Shown: positions 1 through 8,600 of the stretch, one piece after another | Layout: every line of letters starts with the position of its first letter | Position numbering within the stretch: position 1 is the stretch's first letter | Source of the DNA: Hamiltosporidium magnivora | Lineage: Eukaryota > Microsporidia > Dubosqiidae | Length of the DNA: 10,432 nt | Assembly (NCBI GenBank): GCA_004325065.1 | Contig: PITI01000595.1 | Coordinates: 1 to 10,432, forward strand | Direction of reading: 5' to 3' | Notes under the pieces: model-generated | The model's database searches: none | What the model was told of the DNA's origin: nothing | Seen by the model: only the letters and a program-made list of their open reading frames with translations | Translations under genes and position numbers: made by a program

Positions 1-1110
1 ATTTTATAAAATCTACTTTTATACTACTTATGCCTAGAATATTGTCATTTGGTGAGAAGAGTATAATATGAATCAAGCGGATTTATAATATAATCAAGAG
101 CGACGTATCTGAAAGATTCCGGTTATTAAAATACTTGAGACATTGAGTTCAAGAAGATGTTTTTTTGGTTCTAGAGATTCGCAACCAAAATTTTCTATGG
201 CTTAAAAATGCAAGATAAAGGTGAGGAAGAAGATTTGAAAGCTGCAAAATTGTTTAAAAATACTTAAAGCACGAAAAATTGTCAAATTCTACGCATACCG
301 AGAGAATCGTGCAAATATTTATCTTTTTGTTGTTATCACCTGAAAAATAGATCGTCATTTGCTATAAATAGGCAAAATCTTGAAAAATTTATATTTATAA
401 GGAAATAAATGTTGGATATTTTTAATTTTCTACAAAGAAATCATTGTATTCTGATTTAAAACTCGATAATTAAACAATAGAAGATGATTTAAGACTGAAA
501 GTAATGGATTTTTTGATCGCTCATTTTCAAACAAACCAATATATTTGATTTGATGATAATTACATCGAACCAGTAGAAACAAAGACCTCTGTATTTATGT
601 CTATTCCCTGAGATAAAATGCCTTCAAGTTCATCGATCTAATTTTGATATTTAAAGATTTGCTTTTTTTCCCGCTATCTTTATACAGATAGAAGAATAGA
701 ACCCAAATATAGTGCAGAAGACATGCATAATTTACTTTATAAATGTTTATAATGCGATTCATTTAAAAGAAAAACAGCCACTATGGCGCTTCTTCATGCG
801 TTTTTTAATGGTTTTTAGGTGTTTCTTTTTTTGTTTTTCGAATTTATAAGACTTTGTTTGAGACTATAACTAATGGAAAAAAAATAGAAATCAAAGACAA
901 AATACTTTATTATGAACACTCGGAATATAGTTTTATACACAGTGTTGTTGTTAAAAGAGAAAAATGAATTTACGAGATTGAAAAATTTATCCAATCAAAT
1001 ATATTCACAGGCTTCTGAATTCACTATGATAATAAAAAATCAAATAACTAAAAAGCTTATAAATATCAGAGAAATTATAGATGTGATGTATTTTTAATAC
1101 AGCATTATCT
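1..1110. other. AT-rich region with no intact gene
   Basis: No convincing intact gene is visible. In the + strand frame containing position 912, stops are thinner than expected from about 435 on, and the last 61 codons (912-1097, starting MNTRNIVLYTVLL) are open. In the next + frame, 175-264 and 268-405 are open, including an acidic stretch reading MQDKGEEEDLKAAKLFK at 208. These could be remnants of one decayed gene with a frame change near 400-435. The base composition makes runs of this size possible by chance, so no gene is called here. No tRNA, rRNA or terminal-repeat signal was seen. Confidence 0.5.
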
Positions 1111-3290
1111 TTTGGCTATTTCAATGAATCAAAGAAAATATTTATTATGATAAAACTTGAAGATTGTAAAACCAAAAAAAAAAAAAACTAAACAAACCAC
1201 AGAAATCAAAAGTCTAAAATTATACAGCAGAAATTACAGAGTAACATGGCCAAACACATAGTCCGTATTTCAATAATCTATTGGGGGCATTGCTACTTGC
1301 TTTTCTTTTTATTTTATATAAATGGGAAATAAAATTTAACTCTGCATTTTCTTAGATTATTTATTGCTTCAAATTACGCTTTATTCAAAAAAAATTCATT
1401 TTGCTGCTTTGCAAAAAAGTATTCAAAATCTAATTTTATATTGTTCAACATATTTTATATTTGTATTATTATTTTTCTATTGCTTTGACAAAAAAATAAA
1501 ATTCTTATTTTAATTAGGATATTTGATCTTGTTTTCTACTGTATTTTTCTAACTTCTTTACATTTTAGACTTATATGTTACATATCTCACCTATGCTATA
1601 ATTTCTTTTCTGTTTCTAATTTTGACAAAAATGGTTTCCTTCTGAGCGGATAATTCATGGTATTGGCGAGAACATTTAAAAGACACACTATCTAAATTGT
1701 TTACTTAGAAACTCAATCTAAAGATGTTCTTGTACATTCAATTATATAAGAAATATAACCTACGGTTTTTAGCAGTTTTGATTGGATAAAAAAATTCGAT
1801 TAAAAATAAAGCTTCCTCCACTATATACTATTTCTATATATTTTTACTAGCTTTAATTACACATTAAATAATCCTTTATACCATATTTTAAATAATCTAT
1901 AATTTGTAAAAAATCCTAAATCTAATTTTTTTAGTTAAACATTTGAATGAATGCTAGAAAATACTTTAATTTATCGAAATATTTTAAAACTGCTAGTTTT
2001 AATGCTATGCGTATTTTATTTTCTGCATAAATCACCTTTATTACGGTTTCAAGTTTTGTTCCATATCTTCTCAAATTTTAAAGTTTGCGATAAATTATTT
2101 TCAGGAGTTGCACCATTTATAATTAGGTTTCAATATTTTACTTCTTTATTAGTCGACTTCTTTCGTTAACTTGATGAATATTTTTAATAAATTATGAGTT
2201 ACGCGCGTCTTTCGACTACGATTAGTATTCTGTGAAATCTTTTCGAAATCTATTCAAATCCTAACGTTTTTTATCTCTAAATAAATTTTTTTCGAAATTT
2301 TTATAGATCCATCGGGTGTGTTCAGATCTTAATCTTTTTTTACAGGTGAATCATTTTTATGTAAATCTGTTTGTATTCTGTATTGATATCATTCCAACTA
2401 TATAATAAGGAATTGGTAATATTTAAATTGCACTTAAACCAATTTTTTAACTTACATTACGAGCAAATCTCTCAAAAACTCTGTTTTAGATAGATACAAA
2501 TATATGAAAAATCTTGTTATAGAATATATCTTCTTTCATATTGGTGTCGCGCACATAATTTCATATAACTCAGAAAAATATTTTTTTTCTAGTAAAAGTA
2601 CTTTCTTTTATAAGCTATTAATAATACTATATGTTTCTTAATCAGATTAGAAAACTTTCTTACATTTGGTCTGATGCATCTAGTTTTTTTAATTACTATT
2701 AATAGCTTCGTTTTTATCTTCCAAGTCAACTGTCTGACATTTAAACACATACATATTCTATTGATTCTGATAATTAATAAAAATAACTTGTTTGAGAAAA
2801 TAGGCAGTGTATTCATGACACGTATCATATATATCCGAATATGATTTTCTATAAAAAATAGATTTTACAACTTTTCATATCATAAGAAATAAGGCACTGT
2901 ATCGTGAATCGTATAAGCTAGTGTATATGGGGTTTACGCTTCTAATAAGTGCAATTTCATCGAGTAACTAAAGCGAATTACATTATCAGTCTATTTTCCG
3001 AAACATATGATAATTAAAGACTTCGGCAGAAAGACGTAAAATTTATTAGAAATGTATATGATACAAAAAAGGTTTAATAAGGCGTAAAATACTTTCAAAT
3101 AAAGAATTCATTATATTTTTATACCATAAAATAGCAAGGTAGGTATGTAAATATTCATTTCAATTTAATACTATGAAGCCAACATTTACTTCTAGTTGAA
3201 AAAAATTGAACTCATTTTTACATATATATTGAAAAAAATCTCCTAAAAAATTTCTAAACCGAAGAAAGGGTTTGTCTAAAAGTAGTAAAT
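1111..3290. other. AT-rich region with no intact gene
   Basis: This stretch is dominated by A and T, with the + strand T-rich between about 1240 and 2400. Two overlapping + strand frames are stop-poor: one has only two stops between 1192 and 1650, and the other is open for about 58 codons between about 1349 and 1510. A 72-codon frame (1951-2169) has a largely Phe/Leu/Ile product, which is what T-rich DNA yields in any frame. On the - strand, a frame between 3321 and about 2690 has runs of 53, 37, 30 and 38 codons separated by stops. No start signal, homology or domain was recognised, so these are treated as chance or heavily decayed frames. A slightly GC-richer patch with cgcg lies near 2200-2270. 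Confidence 0.5.
1174..1187 (+). repeat. A14 homopolymer tract
   Basis: An uninterrupted run of 14 A residues follows ACC and precedes CTAAAC. It is the longest homopolymer in the window. It could be a simple AT-rich slippage tract or the tail of an old retroposed copy. No target-site duplication or element body was recognised beside it, so the simple explanation is preferred. Confidence 0.8.
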
Positions 3291-3569
3291 TGTTTAAATT
3301 AATTTTTATAAATAATTCGAATTAAAGTACAATTATTTATATATAATCTATAACTATGATAAAAATATATATTAATCTTTATATAATATATTTATATAGG
3401 ATTTAATTGAAAGTTTTTTCAAATTTATTAAAATATTATTTAGATAAATTATTTAAAAAGTTTTTTTATCAGAAATATTCGTAAATATCTTCTAAGAACA
3501 AAAAAAAAACATTTTAATCGGATTTTCATTGATTTTTATTTATGATACTATATAAAATAATGGAAAAAA
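3291..3569 (+). promoter_or_regulatory. Extremely AT-rich upstream region of the LRR gene
   Basis: The bases just upstream of the gene are almost entirely A and T, with many TATATA runs (for example around 3338-3400), and are clearly more AT-rich than the coding sequence that follows. A perfect 12-base palindrome, TAATTCGAATTA, lies at 3313-3324. Such AT-rich DNA before a gene fits a nucleosome-poor promoter in an AT-rich eukaryote. No transcription-factor site was identified, and the regulatory role is inferred from position and composition only. Confidence 0.4.
3549..3560 (+). promoter_or_regulatory. TATA-like box immediately before the LRR gene
   Basis: TATATAAAATAA sits only about ten bases before the first in-frame ATG at 3570. 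In microsporidia, AT-rich core elements lie close to the start codon and 5' untranslated leaders are very short, so the position is plausible. If transcription starts the usual 25-30 bases downstream of a TATA box, the mRNA would begin after the ATG at 3570. The in-frame ATG at 3591 (Met 8), or less likely 3579 (Met 4), would then be used. TATA-like strings are common by chance in this DNA. Confidence 0.35.
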
Positions 3570-3577
3570 ATGTCTAA
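3560..3577 (+). other. Five-codon upstream ORF overlapping the LRR start codon
   Basis: An ATG at 3560 opens a tiny frame reading MEKNV and stops with TAA at 3575-3577. It overlaps the main ATG at 3570 in another frame. If the transcript includes 3560, ribosomes would meet this ATG first, terminate five bases past the main start codon, and need to reinitiate or leak through. If the mRNA begins downstream, the uORF has no role. The reading is certain; its use is not. Confidence 0.35.
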
Positions 3578-6335
3578 CATGGGTATATTTATGTTTTACA
3601 TACCATCGAGTGAAGCCAAGAAATTATGTCCTCAAGTTTTTACGAACAAGAATTTATTTTGTGTAGATTCGTTAGCAAAATATATTAAAATTGCATTTTT
3701 ACTTATTTGCTTAATAAAATGTTATGGTTGTATTAAAGTAGAAGTTATATTCAAGAATGAATCTTTTTCGGATTGTATGACTGGCCGTTTGTATTTTGAA
3801 TTGGATAAGCCTTTTTTAATTACTCTTAATGAACCAAATAGGGCTTCATTGGAGATGTCAGGGCAATCGCACTCTATTCCACCTGCTGAAGAAGACGCTT
3901 CTAATAAACCAAGCAGTAAAGAAACGTGTTATCAAACTCATGTCATAACAGGCCAAAGATCTGAAAAAAAAATTAATAGAGATGCTGCTATTCACAATGT
4001 ATTAACAGAGTTTACAGAAGAAGAAGCAATTAGACCTGATGCTATAAAAGAACCGCTGCGGTTTTCTGCAAATTCACAAGATGCTATTATATCTTCAGAA
4101 GCATTATCTGAAAAATCCCTTTCTAAGCAGTTTCAAAATGTTTCAATGAAAGTTCCAGATGCTCTCGCATCAGAGAATGATATTTCCAAGAAATTTGGGG
4201 ATCAGAATGTTTTTATAGACATAAAGTGTCACGATGCGATACAAGAATCTATACCAACCGTTTCCTTCGAATACACTAACGATTTCATTATCCGATCGGA
4301 TTATTTTGATAAACACATCGATTCCGAAGAAACTGAAGTTAAAGTTAACATTGAAGATATCACGAAAGAATCAGTAGATAGAAAACAGTTTTGTTTGTTT
4401 CTTAGAACATGCCGTTATGCGTTGGATCCCAAAAGAATAGGATTGAAAAAAACAGATGTTTTGTGTTTCGTAACTCTACTGCGCGATTTGGGTTGTTATT
4501 CAACATCAAATATTTTGAATAAATTATATGAACATTTACTCCCTTTACTACTTAGTCAGAAATATCTTATTTCGTCGGATTTTGCGGATGATATAGGTGA
4601 TAATGCTATATTGAATTTTAACAAACTTTTTTTACCATTTATAAATACAGTTTTTGATTCAATTGATATATGCTTTGATGCTACAAAAGAAGAATTGGTT
4701 TTTCTGAAAGTGAATACACCGAATAAATCAGATTTGCTCGATTTTTCATATCTCAAAGAAATTAAATTTCGCATTCACGCCGATGTATATTCGGTTCTAC
4801 ACCATGATGGTTCTAGACCCAAAATTCTGACAATATTTTGGCTTCTCTGGTTATACACTATAAAAGGAATAATGGTATCTGCTGATAATACTTATTTCAC
4901 CGAAACAAAAGATTCAGATAACGCGTGTGAAATTTTACTCAAAAAAGGTATGCATTCGGATATTCGAAGACAAACAGATGGTCTGTTTAATGTTTTTGCT
5001 ACAAATAAAATACATTTGGATTTAAAAAGCATTGAACTCGATAATATAGTACTATCTGAAATAGATGTTTCTTATTTAAAGAAATTTATTAATCTGGAAT
5101 CTTTGATTCTAGTAAGATGCGTCCTTCCATTGTCTTCGACGTTATTAGGCGAAATACCTGTATATTTTTCTAAATGTAAAGAGTTAAGGATAATTTGTTT
5201 TTCGTTATCTAATATTTTCTTTCAAAGTATTACAAACTCTTTAATTGAGGTTTTAGATTTGTCATGTTGCGAGTATATTGATTATGGCGAAGATCTTGAT
5301 CTAAACGGTTCTTTAAATGATTTGAAAAGTCTTAAACTAGACTATTCAAAACTCAATCATCAGATATTTACATTTTTCTTAAAAAATAGATGTTTAAGAA
5401 GCCTAAGTACAAGAAACATTGATTTCGAAGGATTTATCAATGCAAGAAATTTTACAGGATTTCAAAAGTCATTCGATTTTCTTGATATTTCTGGCTGCCA
5501 GTTTTCCAAATCATATTTAAAATTTTTTTCCACCAATTTATTTGTTAACACATTTATAATGCAAAACTCAAAATATTTTGATGACTTAAAAAAAATATTA
5601 TCTTGTAAATCATTACATATGTCTGTAGAAACATTAGATTTAAGCGGTAACAGGATAACCTCAACTATGTTAACTCAAATTAGAAAATTTTATGGTATGA
5701 GCAACTTAATTTTATCAGATTCTTCTATAGATTTTTTTGGTAATCCAAAAGATGTTTTTCTATTTGAAGATTCTCTAAAAAAATTAAACATTTCGCGAAG
5801 CCGCTCAGGAAACAAATTTTTATCTATTTTAAGTCGCTTTAATAATCTAGAAGAATTTATAGCACCAGAATGTAATTTTGATGCGGGTTTTTTAGTTTAT
5901 ATGAAGTCAGTCGATGTTTTGAAAAAATCTTTAAGAAAGATTGATGTTGCCAGAAGCAAAGTTGAAATAATGGATTTTTTTGTATTAAGCGAATTCGAAA
6001 ATCTTGAAGATCTTTGTATTACATTAGTTTCCAATGTTTTTGTGAGATATTTTGACAATAATCAATTGCCCTTATGTGAAAACCTAAAATCTTTAACCTT
6101 TTCTTTTACAATTGTTGATGCTTTCATTTTGAAACTAATCATGCTTCATTTGAATTTAGTTAATCTTAATTTTTATAACTGTGAAATAAAAACGGGGTCA
6201 TTCCCAAGAGATTTGCGAAGAATGCTTATTCAACTACATCGTATTAGTTTAATAGATACGAATATTTCTACGGTTGATATGGAAACTTTAAAGTATTTCA
6301 GAAGAAATGGAATCGCTATATATTTTAATCAGTAA
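3570..6335 (+). CDS. Large leucine-rich repeat protein, probably secreted or membrane-anchored (microsporidian-type family)
   Basis: This is a 921-residue product from one uninterrupted frame; frame length alone makes it a real gene in such AT-rich DNA. Residues 1-40 are polar, and 41-54 form a hydrophobic segment (IAFLLICLIKCYGC), suggesting a signal anchor or a signal peptide with a long leader. Residues 90-270 are a charged, low-complexity linker with DAI/DAL-centred degenerate repeats. Residues 270-450 look helical, with cysteines and a WLLWLY patch. From about 487 to the end runs a chain of roughly sixteen irregular LRRs, each with an LxxLxLxxC/N-like core: NLESLILVRC (508), LIEVLDLSCC (558), LKSLKLDYS (585), FDFLDISGC (635), VETLDLSGNRI (686), SLKKLNISRS (735), SLRKIDVARS (787), LVNLNFYNC (863) and RISLIDTNIS (891). 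Repeat spacing is about 22-30 residues. LRR domains bind proteins; export and a host-interface role are inferred from related microsporidian families. Met 1 is chosen as the first in-frame ATG, but Met 4 and Met 8 are alternatives. The gene is less AT-rich than its flanks and has no visible intron or frameshift. Confidence 0.93.
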   Translation: MSNMGIFMFYIPSSEAKKLCPQVFTNKNLFCVDSLAKYIKIAFLLICLIKCYGCIKVEVIFKNESFSDCMTGRLYFELDKPFLITLNEPNRASLEMSGQSHSIPPAEEDASNKPSSKETCYQTHVITGQRSEKKINRDAAIHNVLTEFTEEEAIRPDAIKEPLRFSANSQDAIISSEALSEKSLSKQFQNVSMKVPDALASENDISKKFGDQNVFIDIKCHDAIQESIPTVSFEYTNDFIIRSDYFDKHIDSEETEVKVNIEDITKESVDRKQFCLFLRTCRYALDPKRIGLKKTDVLCFVTLLRDLGCYSTSNILNKLYEHLLPLLLSQKYLISSDFADDIGDNAILNFNKLFLPFINTVFDSIDICFDATKEELVFLKVNTPNKSDLLDFSYLKEIKFRIHADVYSVLHHDGSRPKILTIFWLLWLYTIKGIMVSADNTYFTETKDSDNACEILLKKGMHSDIRRQTDGLFNVFATNKIHLDLKSIELDNIVLSEIDVSYLKKFINLESLILVRCVLPLSSTLLGEIPVYFSKCKELRIICFSLSNIFFQSITNSLIEVLDLSCCEYIDYGEDLDLNGSLNDLKSLKLDYSKLNHQIFTFFLKNRCLRSLSTRNIDFEGFINARNFTGFQKSFDFLDISGCQFSKSYLKFFSTNLFVNTFIMQNSKYFDDLKKILSCKSLHMSVETLDLSGNRITSTMLTQIRKFYGMSNLILSDSSIDFFGNPKDVFLFEDSLKKLNISRSRSGNKFLSILSRFNNLEEFIAPECNFDAGFLVYMKSVDVLKKSLRKIDVARSKVEIMDFFVLSEFENLEDLCITLVSNVFVRYFDNNQLPLCENLKSLTFSFTIVDAFILKLIMLHLNLVNLNFYNCEIKTGSFPRDLRRMLIQLHRISLIDTNISTVDMETLKYFRRNGIAIYFNQ
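4080..4232 (+). repeat. Degenerate tandem repeat in the LRR protein linker
   Basis: Residues 171-196 and 197-221 align as two copies of a unit of about 25 residues. Both begin DAI or DAL, continue with a serine/glutamate stretch, then SK(Q/K)F, a QNV tripeptide, and an M/I-x-(I/V)K-like end. A third copy seems to begin at residue 222 (DAIQES) and is truncated. Related DA-x starts occur at 138 (DAAIHN) and 157 (DAIKEP) with shorter spacing (19 and 14 residues). The DNA copies are 78 and 75 bases and well diverged, so this is an old internal duplication rather than a recent expansion. Confidence 0.5.
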
Positions 6336-7850
6336 AGGTAAGGTGGTTTTTTTTATTGTTGCTATTTAATTTTTTTGTCAAATATTTTTTCATTTTTATC
6401 ACATTCAAGAATCTAGTTTAATATTTAAATTTTTCTTAGAGTTATATTCAGAATTCTTTTACTATTTTATAATATTTGCTTCAAAATATTAATTGCAAGT
6501 ACTTCCCAATTTATCAAAAGAGGTATGTGTTTAATTCTAAGTTTTAATCGTATATCGTCACTGCCCAAACGCCTTCATGTCCAATATGCCACAGGATGTT
6601 ATTTATATTACACCCCCCTTATTTCTTATAATTTTTTTACCGCCAATATTTCTCATACGCATCCTTAATATCAAAGATATTTAGGCAGGAAATGATTCCT
6701 TTTCTAAATTCAATTAGTCAAGCTTAAAATTGCAAAAGAGTTACATATTTCAATTTGCTTCGATTTTTTTTAAATTTCAAAAAAATATCTGAACAGTATA
6801 AAAAAATTATCAAACAATCTTTTTTAAAAAAATAAATTTAAGACGCTTTATAGTGAGATTAAGATCATTTAAACAATAAATTCTATTATTTAACTTAAAA
6901 TGTGCAGGTCATCAAGATAACTCAGCAATAAAAATGCACTTAATAATAAAAAAAGTTCAAATGGCTCTTTAATCTTTTTATTTAAGTCAAAATTTTTATG
7001 TTTAAACTTTATCTCTAAAAGACAAATAAGTCGAAAATGGTTGGATTTTCCGTTTATTATTCTTAAAATATAATTTCGAAGTTAATGTGCTTACTCAGCA
7101 GCAAATTTTCTATAGCTAACTACATCATCAGTCAATATAATATTTGATGTGTTTGTAGTGTAGTTTATTATTCGTGTAGATTAGATGCAGTTTCGACTCT
7201 AAAGTAATTTATTGCGGTTTAATTTCTGATAACTCAACGGAACATATTTCAACAAAACACTATTATACCCACTATTTCCTATTAATTATGCCTTTGGAAG
7301 TGAATTATTCAAGCCTGTCTGTCTGTCAAATAAAAGAATAAAAGATTATTTATTCCTCGGACAAAGTCTGGCTTCATTAGTGCATAAAAAACCAGGTTAA
7401 AACGGGCAAATCCTTATATTCTTATCCCAAATACTTTCTTTTAACCCTATTTATAATTCGATTTGAACATTGGACTGTTTATACACTTTTTGGAATGTAG
7501 TATTTCATATAAGCCTGAATATTAGCTCAGTTGAGAGAACTAAAAACTAGATTTCTAAACATCGCTGTTATGAAATTGAATTTCTTGCCGATCATTAAAG
7601 TTGTCAAATAGAATTTGCAAAGAATTTTTACTTAATTGGGAGTCTTTCTGGTAATATAAAATATTAAAATATGTTTGTTTAGGTGTCATTCGAATACGGA
7701 AATGCGAAAGATCCGTATAATCTATACAATATTGTATATCGCATTATCATTATATTTGGTTTCGAGACATCTTTTTCTTTTCTATTTTTATAAATTACAT
7801 ATTATTAGTATTGCAGTTACTATTCATTTATATACATTCAATTAAAGTTT
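6336..7850. other. AT-rich downstream region with no intact gene
   Basis: No ATG-started frame of gene size is present. One + strand frame (codon starts in phase with 6541) has open runs of 47 codons (6541-6681), 53 codons (7180-7338), 39 codons (7381-7497) and 61 codons (7660-7842), but about twenty stops between them. A second + frame also has a 63-codon stretch near 6637-6825 with one stop, so the evidence for any single decayed frame is weak. Short features include a C6 run at 6613-6618 and 3.25 copies of CTGT at 7315-7327. No AATAAA poly(A) signal is seen close behind the LRR stop codon. No tRNA was found. Confidence 0.5.
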
Positions 7851-8600
7851 AAAAAGAGAAGAAATATAAATGAAGAAGCGAAAGCTATAAATAGAATCAT
7901 TGTTTTTTATCTACAGAGGAAGTATCTAAAGGTTTGTATTGTTTATTCTTTCGATTTTAAAGGAATAGAAAAACAAGAACACAAAACTGCAAAAAAAAGT
8001 AGAAATAATAATAAAGTTAAATTGTTTAACTTCTTATTTAGCATATTTATTTTATTCTCCGGAAAGCAATTATATGATGGTATGAATAATGAAATAGCAT
8101 AAAGTAGTGTGATATCTGGAGATATATAGGATTAAAGGAAAGGAATAAGCATAAGAACAATGCAATAAAAGAAATCTAAGAAAAACAAAGATCATATCTA
8201 ACTCGAAAAGGTTTTTAAGAATAAAAGGCAGCTTATAAATACGAGAGGAATATCTTGGACCGTAAAATATAATGATATGTAAAAATTTATAATGTTTTTC
8301 GTATATATTCATAATTCTATTTAGATATATGTAAGCCTAATGAAATTTAATTATTTCTTGCCCCATATCTATTGTATACCTATAAGAGAACTATATTATA
8401 AATTAATATAACTTTGTGAGTAACAACACCATAATATAGCAATTGTATTATCATAGGTCTATTTTATAAATACTTTTATAAATTTTCCATTAACCAAAAT
8501 AATTACTATTATGTTATTCGCGTATTATCTAAAGTTGCAAAAATCTAGTGCTATGATATATTTTTAAAAAGAATCTTTGTGACAAATAAATGTAAACCAT
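7851..8600. other. Purine-rich intergenic DNA, no gene seen
   Basis: The + strand is strongly A-rich with G over C, the reverse of the T-rich block at 1240-2400. The only frame of note is an 80-codon antisense run (8070-8312), whose Phe/Leu/Ile/Tyr-rich product is what A-rich DNA gives when read from the opposite strand. It has no recognisable domain. No repeat or structured RNA was recognised. Confidence 0.5.

Noticed and set aside
2589..2828. 79-codon antisense frame as a small gene
   Set aside because: The product is basic and Ile/Leu/Lys-rich with no domain, another antisense phase over the same bases looks equally protein-like, and the length is expected by chance in this composition.
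4556..4774. 72-codon antisense frame inside the LRR gene
   Set aside because: It is a shadow of the 921-codon gene, with no separate start signal and no recognisable domain.
7188..7205. TTTCGACTC resembling a tRNA B box
   Set aside because: The flanking bases do not form a T-arm stem and no A box lies at the right distance upstream.
7180..7340. DNSTEH string (about 7243-7260) as an integrase DNG-E/F motif of a retroelement
   Set aside because: No second catalytic region or zinc-binding motif follows at the expected spacing, and the frame is broken by stops.
7516..7600. tRNA-like D-arm string TTAGCTCAGTTGAGAGAAC with a TTGAATTT further on, suggesting a tRNA
   Set aside because: The D stem has a mismatch, the distance to the T-loop-like string is too long, no anticodon stem forms, and the would-be acceptor strands do not pair.
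8070..8312. 80-codon antisense frame as a membrane protein
   Set aside because: Its Phe/Leu/Ile/Tyr-rich product is what A-rich DNA yields when read from the other strand; there is no start context or domain.
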